Shown: positions 16,759-25,282 of the stretch, piece after piece
Layout: the number at the start of each line of letters is the position of its first letter
How positions within the stretch are numbered: the stretch's first letter is position 1
Source of the DNA: JACKNG01 sp040220855
Lineage (GTDB): Bacteria > Pseudomonadota > Gammaproteobacteria > Ga0077536
NCBI GenBank assembly: GCA_040220855.1
Contig: JAVJVZ010000061.1
Coordinates: forward strand, 1 to 64,000
Reading direction: 5' to 3'
DNA length: 64,000 nucleotides
The notes under the pieces: model-generated
Seen by the model: the letters and a program-made list of their open reading frames with translations, nothing else
The model's database searches: none
What the model was told of the DNA's origin: nothing
Made by a program: the position numbers and the translations under genes

Positions 16759-17916
16759 GGAATCTCTGCTTTAGTTGATAAATTTACGGCGCGAGTCGCT
16801 TCGGATTGTGAAGTTAGCGGAAAACAAGCGCGTTCGACGTTCCAATCGCCGCTTATCGCGTCGTTTTCGACGCTTCAGCGGTGCATCGGGCAGATCTTAC
16901 CTACGCCATTCGCAGCAGTCGCCGTCGAACCATGTACAGGTTCGTCAGCGCGCACGTCACGAACAACCGGTGCGCGTTCTTCTCGAGCCCTTTGTAGCGC
17001 GTCTTCGCGAATCCGAAAATGCGTTTGATGACCAGGAACAGGTGCTCGACTTTGGCCCGCACCGTCGATTTCGTGCGGTTCCTGGCCCGCTCGGCTTCGT
17101 CGACCACGCCCTGACGTCGGTAGCGGCGGTTGGTCAGGTCCTGCGCATTCGGTGCGCAGTCCTGAATGACCGCGGTCTGTCCTTGATAGGCCGAGTCGCC
17201 CCACACCTTCGTCTCTTCGCCGTGCAGCAAATCTGGCAGCACGGTCGCATCATGAACATTGGCTGCGGTCGCGGTGACGGCGTGGATGAGCTTGGTTCGG
17301 CTGTCGACGCCGATATGCGCCTTCAGACCGAAAAACCACTGGTTGCCCTTCTTTGCCTGGCGCATGTCGGGGTCGCGGCGACGGTCCTTGTTCTTCGTCG
17401 ACGGCGGCGCGCTGATGATCGACGCATCGACGATGGTGCCCTTGCCTACCTTGATACCGTTGCTCTCGAGGTACTCCAGAACATACTGGAAGAGGGCCTC
17501 TCCGAGGTTGTTCCGTTCGAGCAGGTGGCGAAAGCGACAGATGGTCGTCTCGTCCGGCGCCGCTTCCTGGCCCAGGTCGAGGCCGATGAAACGGCGCATT
17601 GAGATCGAATCGTAAAGTGCGTCTTCGGCGGCCGGGTCGGACAGATTGAACCACTGCTGGAGGAAGTAGATCCGGAGCATCATCTCCAGCTCGCGGGGCG
17701 GACGACCAACCCCGGCCACCGGGTAGGCCGGCGCTATCAGCTCGCACAGCTCAATCCACGGGATGATTCGGTCCATTTCGCTCAGGAACCTGGCCCGCTT
17801 CGTGGTCTTCGCGTACTTCTCGAAGCCTTCGCCCAGCGTCAGTTGCTTGCTCATCTGGTGGTCTCGTTCCGCGCCTCAGGGTGCGAGATCAGATCGACGA
17901 CTTATTCAGAAGTTCC
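16759..17916 (-). mobile_element. complete IS5-type insertion sequence with CTAG target duplication
   Basis: The element is 1158 bp long. Its ends are imperfect inverted repeats, GGAATCTCTG at the left and GGAACTTCTG read inward from the right. It is flanked by direct repeats CTAG at 16755-16758 and 17917-17920, matching the YTAR target preference of IS5 elements. One intact transposase gene fills the interior. It lies directly upstream of the ABC exporter operon, so it could influence the expression of that operon. Confidence 0.88.
16901..17854 (-). CDS. IS5-family DDE transposase
   Basis: This is an intact 317-residue transposase of the IS5 group, unlike the transposase at the left edge. 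It opens MSKQLTLGEGFEKYAKTTKR and has the N-terminal MLRIYFLQQWFNLSDPAAED block. DDE residues are visible in GKGTIVDASI (first Asp), VWGDSAYQG (second Asp) and AKVEHLFLVIKRIFGF (Glu). It carries no frameshift and lies within matched terminal repeats, so the element is probably mobile. Confidence 0.93.
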   Translation of the reverse strand: MSKQLTLGEGFEKYAKTTKRARFLSEMDRIIPWIELCELIAPAYPVAGVGRPPRELEMMLRIYFLQQWFNLSDPAAEDALYDSISMRRFIGLDLGQEAAPDETTICRFRHLLERNNLGEALFQYVLEYLESNGIKVGKGTIVDASIISAPPSTKNKDRRRDPDMRQAKKGNQWFFGLKAHIGVDSRTKLIHAVTATAANVHDATVLPDLLHGEETKVWGDSAYQGQTAVIQDCAPNAQDLTNRRYRRQGVVDEAERARNRTKSTVRAKVEHLFLVIKRIFGFAKTRYKGLEKNAHRLFVTCALTNLYMVRRRLLRMA

Positions 17917-18079
17917 CTAGCGTTTAGAAAGAGCTGCGAGCGTTGCGATTAACCTACGGCAAGCGCACCAGCGTGCGCGCGGTATACAGTAACCGGCGGC
18001 CCGGTTTCGTGTCTGGTGAAATCGAGCCACACGCGAGGCGGCGCACTTCCAGGACTATCGAGACAAAGGGAGCAAGACG

Positions 18080-19171
18080 GTGACCAACCCATTAATCCGA
18101 ACTACAGGCCGATTACTGGTTGCGGGACTCATCGGCGCCGCCGCGTTCTTCGTCTGGCGCGAGTATCGGCCGCAGGGCCTGCCGGAGGGATTCGCCGCCA
18201 GTAACGGGCGCATCGAGGCCGTGGAGATCGACGTCGCCGCCAAGGTCGCCGGCCGCATAGAGGACGTCTATGTCGACGAAGGCGTTCTCGTTCAGCGCGG
18301 GCAAACCGTCGCGAAAATGGATACGGCAATACTCGAGGCCCAACACAAGGAGGCGGAGGCGGCACTCGAACGCGCGCGTATTGCGGTCGAAACAGCACTG
18401 AGCCTCGTGACCCAGCGTGAAGCGGAGTACCAAGCCGCGGAAGCCCTCATCGGCCTGCGCAAGGCCGAGCTCGACGCGGCGCAAAAGCGGCTGGCCCGGT
18501 CCGAGAATCTCGCCCCGCAGGGCGCTGCTTCGCTGGCCCAGCTCGACGACGACCGCGCCGACGTCCATGCGAAACGGGCGGCGGTGCGTGCGGCGGAAGC
18601 GCAAGCGGCGGCCGCGCGAGCCGCGATCAGCCAGGCGCAGTCGAACGTGATCTCGGCGAAAGCGGCCATTGAGGCGACTCAGGCCTCGCTCCAGCGCATT
18701 CAGGCCGATATCGACGACAGCGTGCTGAAGGCGCCGCGTGACGGTCGTGTCCAGTACCGCGTCGCCCAGCCCGGTGAAGTACTCTTCCCGGGCGGCGTGG
18801 TGCTGAACATGGTCGATCTCACCGACGTCTACATGACGTTCTTCCTGGCCACGGAACTGGCCGGGCGGGTCGCGGCCGGGGCCGAGGCGCGGCTCGTGCT
18901 CGACGCGGTACCGCAGTATGTCGTTCCGGCCAAGGTCTCCTTCGTCGCCGACGTCGCTCAATTCACGCCGAAGACGGTGGAAACGGCGGATGAGCGCCAG
19001 AAATTGATGTTTCGCATCAAGGCGCGCATCGACCCGGATCTGCTCAGGAAACACCTCCGGCAGGTCAAGACGGGCCTGCCCGGCATGGCATATGTACGAC
19101 TCGACCCGCAAGCGGATTGGCCCGCCGAATTGCAAATCAGGTTGCCACACGATCAGCCGGCACGCACATGA
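18080..19171 (+). CDS. yhiI: HlyD-family periplasmic adaptor (YhiI-like)
   Basis: This membrane fusion protein joins an ABC exporter to the outer membrane. The GTG at 18080 follows an AAAGGGAG ribosome binding site. Residues 12-26 form one N-terminal membrane anchor (LLVAGLIGAAAFFVW). A biotinyl-lipoyl-like half (NGRIEAVEIDVAAKVAGRIE) follows, then a long alanine-rich coiled coil (about 90-210) and the second lipoyl half (LKAPRDGRVQYRVAQPGEVL). At 363 residues it is the expected size. It is the first of three genes matching the E. coli yhiI-rbbA-yhhJ layout. Confidence 0.88.
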   Translation: MTNPLIRTTGRLLVAGLIGAAAFFVWREYRPQGLPEGFAASNGRIEAVEIDVAAKVAGRIEDVYVDEGVLVQRGQTVAKMDTAILEAQHKEAEAALERARIAVETALSLVTQREAEYQAAEALIGLRKAELDAAQKRLARSENLAPQGAASLAQLDDDRADVHAKRAAVRAAEAQAAAARAAISQAQSNVISAKAAIEATQASLQRIQADIDDSVLKAPRDGRVQYRVAQPGEVLFPGGVVLNMVDLTDVYMTFFLATELAGRVAAGAEARLVLDAVPQYVVPAKVSFVADVAQFTPKTVETADERQKLMFRIKARIDPDLLRKHLRQVKTGLPGMAYVRLDPQADWPAELQIRLPHDQPART

Positions 19172-19201
19172 TGGAGTCCGTTCAAACTGAGGCGCGCGGA
19201 A

Positions 19202-21946
19202 GTGTCGGTAGCCACGCTGCATGAGGTAACCCTGCGCTACGGTGGCGTGTATGCGCTCGAGGGCGTCGAACTCGCTATCCCTGCGGGACGCATAGCCGGA
19301 CTGATCGGACCGGACGGGGTCGGCAAATCCAGCCTGTTGGCGCTGATTGCGGGCGCCCGCGCGGTCCAGAGGGGACAGGTCGAGGTGCTCGGTGGCGACT
19401 TGGCCGATGCGCGTCACCGCCGCAGGGTCGGCCCGCGGATCGCCTATATGCCGCAGGGTCTGGGAGGCAACCTTTATCCGACGCTGTCCGTGCGTGAGAA
19501 CGTCGATTTCTTCGGGCGCCTGTTCGGGCACGACGGCAGCGAGCGGGCGCGCCGCATCGCGGCGCTGACGCGGGCGACCGGCCTGGAGCCGTTCCTCGAC
19601 CGCGCCGCGGGCAAGCTCTCGGGCGGCATGAAACAGAAGCTCGGCCTGTGCTGTGCGCTGATCCACGATCCCGATCTGCTCATTCTCGACGAGCCCACGA
19701 CCGGCGTCGACCCACTTTCGCGGCGCCAGTTCTGGGAACTGATCGCCGACATCCGCCAGTCCCGGCCCGACATGAGCGTGCTGGTGGCGACCGCCTACAT
19801 GGACGAGGCAGCACGCTTCGACTGGCTGGCGGCGATGGACGGTGGGCGGGTACTGGCAAGTGACACGCCGCGGCAGTTGTTGCAGCGCACCAGGACCGAT
19901 TCGCTGGAGTCCGCTTTCATCCGGCTGCTGCCGGAAGACGAGCGCCGTGATTATCGGGCGGTCGAGATCCCGCCGCGGCCGCAAGGCGATGGCGACACCG
20001 CGATCGAGGCGCGGGACCTGACCATGCGCTTCGGCGCCTTCACGGCGGTAGACCGAGTGAACCTGCGCGTTCAACGGGGCGAGATCTTCGGCTTCCTCGG
20101 CTCCAACGGCTGCGGCAAGACCACGACCATGAAGATGCTGACCGGTCTTCTGGCGCCGAGCGAAGGCCGCGCCTGGCTGTTCGGGCGCGAGGTAGACCCG
20201 CACGACCTCACCACCCGCCGCCGTGTCGGCTACATGTCGCAGTTCTTTTCTCTCTATACCGAGCTTACGGTGCGGCAGAACTTGGAGCTGCACGCCCGGC
20301 TGTTCCATGTGCCCGCCGCCGAGATCTCAGGGCGCGTGGACGAAATGGTCGAGCGCTTCGCTCTGGCCGCCGTAGTGGAGAGTCTGCCGGGCCGGTTGCC
20401 CCTCGGGCTCCGGCAGCGCCTTTCCTTGGCGGTGGCCATGATCCACAAGCCCGAGATACTGATCCTCGACGAGCCGACCTCGGGCGTCGATCCCGTGGCG
20501 CGCGACACTTTCTGGCGCATGCTGGTCGCGCTGTCGCGACGAGACGGCGTGACCATCTTCATATCCACTCACTTCATGAACGAGGCGGAGCGTTGCGACC
20601 GCATCTCGCTGATGCATGCGGGCAAGGTGCTGGTGACCGACGCGCCCGCCGCCTTGGCACGCACACGCGGGGCGGACAGCCTCGAAGACGCTTTTGTCGC
20701 CTATCTGGAGGATGCCGCCGCGGAGGGCGCGGCAGAGTCAAGGCAACCGGGCGTGACGACTTCGCTCGATTCGGTCGACACGTCGGCCAGCCATGTCGAA
20801 ACGCAGGGCTGGTGGCGGTTCTTCGACTCCCGGCGCATGCTCAGCTATGCGCGGCGCGAAGGACTGGAGCTGCGCCGCGATCCCATCCGGCTGACGCTGG
20901 CGCTGCTCGGCAGCGTGATCCTGATGTTCGTGATGGGCTACGGCATCAGCCTCGACGTCGAGGACCTCACCTTCGCGGTCCTGGACCGCGACCAGACCAC
21001 CGTCAGCCGCGACTACACGCTCAACCTCGCCGGCTCACGATACTTCATCGAACGTGCACCCATCGCGAATTATGCCGATCTCGACCGGCGGATGCGCGAA
21101 GGCGACCTCAGTGTGGCGATCGAGATTCCGACCGGTTTTGCGCGCGACATTGCCCGCGGCCGGCGGGTCGAGATCGGCGCCTGGATCGACGGCGCCATGC
21201 CGACGCGGGCAGAGACCGTCCGCGGCTACGTGCAGGGCATGCACGCCCACTGGCTCGCCACCAAGGCGCGGGAAGCCGGCTATGGAGATGCTTTGGCGAA
21301 CCTGGCGAACGTCGAAACCCGCTTCCGCTACAACCCGGACGTCAAGAGCCTGGTCGCCATGGTGCCGGCGGTGATCCCGCTGCTGCTCATGCTGATCCCG
21401 GCCATGCTCGCCGCGCTCAGCGTAGTGCGGGAAAAGGAGCTCGGCTCGATCACCAACTTCTATGTGACGCCGACCACACGGCTTGAGTTTCTGCTCGGCA
21501 AGCAACTGCCCTATGTGGTGCTGTCCTTCCTGAGCTTCCTGCTGCTCACGCTGCTTGCGGTGACCGTCTTCGGGGTACCGCTGAAGGGCAGTTTCCTGAC
21601 GCTCGCTGTGGGCGCGCTGCTCTATGTCGGCGCCGCCACGGCCGTGGGGCTGCTCATCTCCACCTTCATGCGCAGCCAGGTCGCGGCGATCTTCGGCACG
21701 GCGGTGCTTACCATCCTGCCTGCGGCGAACTTCTCGGGCATGATCGACCCGGTGTCCTCCCTCGAAGGGATGGGCCGGCTGATCGGCGAGGTCTATCCGA
21801 CCACGCACTTCCTGACCATCGCGCGCGGCACCTTCTCCAAAGCCCTGAACTTCTCCGATCTGCACGCCGCCTTCCTGCCGCTGGCGCTCGCCGTTCCGGC
21901 TCTGATCGGGCTGTCCGCGGCGCTGCTGAAAAAACAGGAGCGGTAG
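19202..21946 (+). CDS. rbbA: ABC transporter, two ATPase domains fused to an ABC-2 permease (RbbA-like)
   Basis: This 914-residue fusion protein has the same length and layout as E. coli RbbA. The first ATPase domain has Walker A GPDGVGKSS (about residues 39-47), signature LSGGMKQKLGL and Walker B LLILDEPTTGVDP. The second has Walker A GSNGCGKTTT, signature-like LPLGLRQRLSL and Walker B ILILDEPTSGVDP. From about residue 545 an ABC-2 permease follows, with one membrane helix (LLGSVILMFVMGYGISL), a periplasmic loop, and five or so helices near the C-terminus. The start is a GTG at 19202. It is flanked by the adaptor and a second permease, so it is probably a drug or metabolite exporter. RbbA has also been linked to ribosomes, which cannot be judged here. 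Confidence 0.9.
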   Translation: MSVATLHEVTLRYGGVYALEGVELAIPAGRIAGLIGPDGVGKSSLLALIAGARAVQRGQVEVLGGDLADARHRRRVGPRIAYMPQGLGGNLYPTLSVRENVDFFGRLFGHDGSERARRIAALTRATGLEPFLDRAAGKLSGGMKQKLGLCCALIHDPDLLILDEPTTGVDPLSRRQFWELIADIRQSRPDMSVLVATAYMDEAARFDWLAAMDGGRVLASDTPRQLLQRTRTDSLESAFIRLLPEDERRDYRAVEIPPRPQGDGDTAIEARDLTMRFGAFTAVDRVNLRVQRGEIFGFLGSNGCGKTTTMKMLTGLLAPSEGRAWLFGREVDPHDLTTRRRVGYMSQFFSLYTELTVRQNLELHARLFHVPAAEISGRVDEMVERFALAAVVESLPGRLPLGLRQRLSLAVAMIHKPEILILDEPTSGVDPVARDTFWRMLVALSRRDGVTIFISTHFMNEAERCDRISLMHAGKVLVTDAPAALARTRGADSLEDAFVAYLEDAAAEGAAESRQPGVTTSLDSVDTSASHVETQGWWRFFDSRRMLSYARREGLELRRDPIRLTLALLGSVILMFVMGYGISLDVEDLTFAVLDRDQTTVSRDYTLNLAGSRYFIERAPIANYADLDRRMREGDLSVAIEIPTGFARDIARGRRVEIGAWIDGAMPTRAETVRGYVQGMHAHWLATKAREAGYGDALANLANVETRFRYNPDVKSLVAMVPAVIPLLLMLIPAMLAALSVVREKELGSITNFYVTPTTRLEFLLGKQLPYVVLSFLSFLLLTLLAVTVFGVPLKGSFLTLAVGALLYVGAATAVGLLISTFMRSQVAAIFGTAVLTILPAANFSGMIDPVSSLEGMGRLIGEVYPTTHFLTIARGTFSKALNFSDLHAAFLPLALAVPALIGLSAALLKKQER

Positions 21947-21949
21947 TTC

Positions 21950-23071
21950 ATGCGCCTCGCCAATAGTTTCCATCTCGGCATCAAGGAACTGCGCAGCCTC
22001 ACCCGCGACCCGATCATGCTGGTGCTGATCGTCTATGCCTTCACCGTTTCCGTCTACACGGCGGCCACCGCCATGCCGGAGACCCTCAACAAGGCGCCAA
22101 TCGCGGTGGTGAACGAGGATCGCTCGCCCCTGTCGTGGCGCATCGTCAGCGCCTTTTACCCACCCTATTTCCTGCCCCCCGAGGTAATCGACCAGGCCGA
22201 CATGGATGCCCGCATGGATGCCGGGCTCGATACCTTCGCGCTTGACATCCCGCCCAACTTCCAGAGTGACCTGCTGGCCGGGCGCCAGCCGACGGTTCAG
22301 CTCAACGTCGATGCCACGCGCATGAGCCAGGCCTTCACCGGCAGCGGCTATATCCAGACGATCGTCGGCGATGAAGTCCGCGCCTTCGCGCAGCGCTATC
22401 GCGAGGTCCGCGAACTGCCGGTCGATCTGGCGCTCAGGGTGCGCTTCAATCCCGAGCTCAACAAGTCCTGGTTCGGCGCCATCATGCAGGTCATCAACAA
22501 CGTGACCATGCTCGCCATCGTCCTGACGGGTGCCGCCCTGATCCGCGAGCGCGAACACGGCACGGTCGAGCACCTGCTGGTGATGCCGGTGACGCCATTC
22601 GAGATCATGACCAGCAAGGTGTGGGCGAAGGGGCTGGTCGTCCTTGCCGCCACCGCCTTCGCGCTCACTGCCGTGGTGCAGGGCGCGTTGTCGGTGCCGA
22701 TCCAGGGATCGCTGACGCTGTTCCTGGCCGGCGCGGCACTGCATCTGTTCGCGACCACCTCGATGGGCATCTTCCTCGGCACTGTTGCGCGCTCCATGCC
22801 CCAGTTCGCGTTGCTCCTGATGCTGGTGCTGCTGCCGCTACAGATGCTTTCCGGAGGCACCACACCGCGCGAGAGCATGCCGGAGGCTGTCCAGTACATC
22901 ATGCTCGCCGCGCCCAACACACATTTCGTCAGCCTGTCCCAGGCGATCCTATACCGCGGCGCGGGCTTCACCGTCGTCTGGCCGCAGCTTCTCGCGATCG
23001 TGGCGATCGGAACCGCGCTGTTCAGTCTGGCCCTCGCGCGGTTTCGAAGAGCAATTAGCACGATGGCGTGA
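21950..23071 (+). CDS. yhhJ: ABC-2 type permease (YhhJ-like)
   Basis: This 373-residue inner-membrane permease completes the exporter. It starts 3 bp after the RbbA-like gene, preceded by GGAGCGGTAG. One N-terminal helix (IMLVLIVYAFTVSVYTAA) precedes a large periplasmic domain. Five helices then follow, beginning with INNVTMLAIVLTGAALI and including the family block EREHGTVEHLLVMPVTP and FALLLMLVLLPLQMLSGGTTP. It likely forms the membrane channel together with the fused permease of the preceding gene. The operon ends here and converges on a minus-strand lyase gene 48 bp away. Confidence 0.9.
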   Translation: MRLANSFHLGIKELRSLTRDPIMLVLIVYAFTVSVYTAATAMPETLNKAPIAVVNEDRSPLSWRIVSAFYPPYFLPPEVIDQADMDARMDAGLDTFALDIPPNFQSDLLAGRQPTVQLNVDATRMSQAFTGSGYIQTIVGDEVRAFAQRYREVRELPVDLALRVRFNPELNKSWFGAIMQVINNVTMLAIVLTGAALIREREHGTVEHLLVMPVTPFEIMTSKVWAKGLVVLAATAFALTAVVQGALSVPIQGSLTLFLAGAALHLFATTSMGIFLGTVARSMPQFALLLMLVLLPLQMLSGGTTPRESMPEAVQYIMLAAPNTHFVSLSQAILYRGAGFTVVWPQLLAIVAIGTALFSLALARFRRAISTMA

Positions 23072-23119
23072 GCGCGCGCCGCGATCCGCGAGAACGGCCA
23101 ACCAACACCGGGCTCAACC

Positions 23120-23998
23120 TCATCTCGCCAGCTCGCGCGCCATCGCCAACACTTCACGCGCGGTGGCGACGTGGGCGTAGTCGATGTGCTCGCCTTCGTA
23201 GACGATTGCCGCTCTGCCCTCGTGTTCGGCCGCCTCGAACGCCTCGATCATGCCGCGGTAATAAGCCAGTTCGGCTTCCTCGGGCGTGAACACTTCGTTC
23301 GCGACGGCGACATTCGACGGATGCAGGATCATTTCGCCCTTGAAGCCGAGCTGGCGGTGGAACCGGCAGTAACGGCGCAGGCCTTCGAGGTCGTGCACGT
23401 CCTGCCACAGGCCGGCGATCGGGCAGCTCTTGCCGGCCGCACGCACGGCGAGTACGGCGCGCGACTTGAGGTAGAGGCTCTCGAGCCCGGCCTCGGTCCA
23501 CTCGAAACCCATCGCGCGGGCGACGTCGCCATTGCGGGCCGAGGCCGCGCACAACGTCACCACGCGCGGGTGTTCGGCGATCTCGAAGGCGAACTGGATC
23601 GCGCGCGCCGACTCCAGCACCGGCACGAACCGGGTATGCCCGACGCTGATACCGGCGCGGAGTTCGATGTCGGACACCAGCGCGTCGAGGGTTGCCACGC
23701 CCTGCGGCCCGCTGGTCTTGGACAGCACCAGCCCCTCGCAGCCGTCCTGGACCACGGCATGCAGATCCTCCAGATCGTAGATGTAGGGGGTGGGATTGAC
23801 CCGCACGTAGACGCGCTGGCCAGCTGCCGCCAATTCGGCCATGGCAGCGCCCGCAATCGCCCGCGCGGCCGGCTTGAGCTCGATCGGCACGCTGTCCTCG
23901 AGATCGAGGATCACGGCATCGGCACCGAATTCGGGGATCCTGGCAACCCACTTTTCCCGGTGCGCGGGTACGAACAGAAACGATCGGATGGGCTTCAT
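23120..23998 (-). CDS. CitE-like lyase of the HpcH/HpaI aldolase family
   Basis: This 292-residue TIM-barrel lyase belongs to the citrate lyase beta-subunit-like group, which cleaves or condenses short acyl-CoA or acid substrates. Family markers include RSFLFVPAHREKW, DAVILDLEDSVP (metal-binding acidic region), VRVNPTP and PVLESARAI. GEMILHPSNVAVANEVFTPE carries the HP-x-Q/N-like C-terminal motif. The ATG at 23998 has a strong GGGAGGAG leader. It stands alone on the minus strand. The substrate is unknown; malyl-CoA or citramalyl-CoA type reactions are typical of relatives. Confidence 0.87.
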   Translation of the reverse strand: MKPIRSFLFVPAHREKWVARIPEFGADAVILDLEDSVPIELKPAARAIAGAAMAELAAAGQRVYVRVNPTPYIYDLEDLHAVVQDGCEGLVLSKTSGPQGVATLDALVSDIELRAGISVGHTRFVPVLESARAIQFAFEIAEHPRVVTLCAASARNGDVARAMGFEWTEAGLESLYLKSRAVLAVRAAGKSCPIAGLWQDVHDLEGLRRYCRFHRQLGFKGEMILHPSNVAVANEVFTPEEAELAYYRGMIEAFEAAEHEGRAAIVYEGEHIDYAHVATAREVLAMARELAR

Positions 23999-24243
23999 TC
24001 AAACTCCTCCCGGGAAAACGCTGAACAACGGCGGCACTGCCCGCTCACACTGACGGGGTTATCATAACGATAGAAGGTCCGTCCGACGACGCCGCGCTCC
24101 GCGACGCCGACGCGCGGGCACCAGCCAGGAGCCGAGGATGCAATGGGGATGCGAAACACACCTGTCCCTGCCCGCGAATACCCGATCGCGTTGACGCGCA
24201 CGCTGCCGCCGGCACGCATGGATACCGGATCGGAGCGCCGCCG

Positions 24244-24430
24244 GTGAGCACGCCGGCCTTTACCCTGCCGGCGTCGTTCGTCGAGCAATACGGTGAGGAT
24301 CTCTATCATTGCGCCTCGTGCAACTACTGCATCGACGCCGTGTGGACGGAACGCGGGATCGCGCACGTGTGCGCGACCCTCGAGCACCACTCACCGGCCC
24401 CCGGTTACTCGGGGCGTGGCTTCATCATAC
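24244..24430 (+). pseudogene. N-terminal fragment of an Fe-S (HdrC/GlpC-like) protein
   Basis: The first 60 or so residues read like the start of a cysteine-rich iron-sulfur protein: EQYGEDLYHCASCNYCIDAV, then HVCATLEHHSPAPGYSGRGF. The spacing C-x2-C-x2-C followed by a further Cys is that of a 4Fe-4S site. Past about 24430 the frame continues to 24558, but it now reads antisense of an oxidoreductase fragment and is no longer related to the family. The gene has lost most of its length. Confidence 0.75.
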
Positions 24431-24572
24431 CCATCGACCGCACGGGGACCGTGTCCCGCCACGGCCCGAGCTCCAGCACGGTTACCCTGAAGCCGGCCTC
24501 GGCGAGCCGCGCGGCGGCTACCGCGCCGCCGAAGCCGCTGCCGATGACCAAGATTTGAGAATCGTCTGTCAT
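24428..24572 (-). pseudogene. N-terminal fragment of a GMC/cholesterol-oxidase-like FAD oxidoreductase
   Basis: From an ATG at 24572 the minus strand reads MTDDSQILVIGSGFGGAVAA, a Rossmann FAD-binding motif GxGxxG, and then LELGPWRDTVPVRSMG as in long-chain alcohol or GMC-type oxidoreductases. Similarity ends at about 24430 and the frame stops at 24405. Only about 46 residues of a protein normally over 500 long remain. It meets the Fe-S fragment tail to tail. Confidence 0.75.
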
Positions 24573-24600
24573 CGTGCCCTCGCCCGCGTCGCGCGCTCGC

Positions 24601-25215
24601 TCAGGCGGCCCAGGTGAACGGCGCGTAATGACCGTTGTTGCCGGCGTTCTCGATATCCATGTCCAGCCCGAAGCAGTGCAGGTGCGTTTCCTCCGAGGTC
24701 GCGAGCGCGAGGCGTGACGACACCGGGTGGCCGGCGTTGTCGACGTAGTAGGGATTGCCGTTGCCGAGCCTGGACAGCACGCCCTTGATGGCGAATCTCA
24801 GCTTGTCGGCGATGGTCGTGGCGCGGGTCTCGCCGTCCATCTCGAACGTGATGGGCAGATATTCCACGCCGCGAAACTCGCTGACCAGATTGTCCCGGAT
24901 CCGTGCCGGCGGCCCGCCTGCCTCGCCAGCCGCGATTGCGGCGAGCGCGTCGCGCTGGGCATCGTCGGCGGCCTCGTCGACGATGACGCCGAATACTCAG
25001 ACGCCCTCGCTCATCACCTTGCCCGAGCGGATCACGAGCGCGAACCTGAGGCCGGACAGGTCGACGTCGCCGCGACTGCCCTCGTCGATGCGAAAGACGA
25101 GCAGCGCGGTACAGTTGTCATAAGTCACCTCAGCCTGCGGGCAGATGATGTCGTAAAGAATCGCGAACCGCCCCGCCCGGAACAGTTGCTGCCAAAGTTC
25201 ATCAATATGTCCATT
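24601..25215 (-). pseudogene. DUF1326-like protein broken by a stop codon
   Basis: The minus strand encodes a DUF1326-like sequence in one frame: RFAILYDIICPQAEVTYDNC, then GDVDLSGLRFALVIRSGKVM. A TGA lies at 24997-24999 where relatives usually have Trp. The same frame then continues with VFGVIVDEAADDAQRDALAA, HPVSSRLALATSEETHLHCF and NNGHYAPFTWAA. There is no ATG upstream, because the frame opens just after a TGA at 25216-25218, and the Cys-rich N-terminus of the family is missing. The gene is therefore both 5'-truncated and interrupted. A sequencing error at the stop is possible but would not repair the start. Confidence 0.68.
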
Positions 25216-25282
25216 TCAGCACCACGCGCGACGCGTATGCGGGGTCGTGATGCCCCGGTGTGTCGCGGAGAAAGACCCGCCG

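Noticed and set aside
18113..20308. 731-codon minus-strand ORF across the exporter operon
   Set aside because: It runs antisense to the HlyD-like and RbbA-like genes, which have unmistakable motifs. High GC leaves long open shadow frames.
20380..20420. Degenerate ABC signature in the second ATPase domain of the RbbA-like protein
   Set aside because: The LPLGxRQRLSL form is, as I recall, also seen in E. coli RbbA, so it is a family trait and not a defect.
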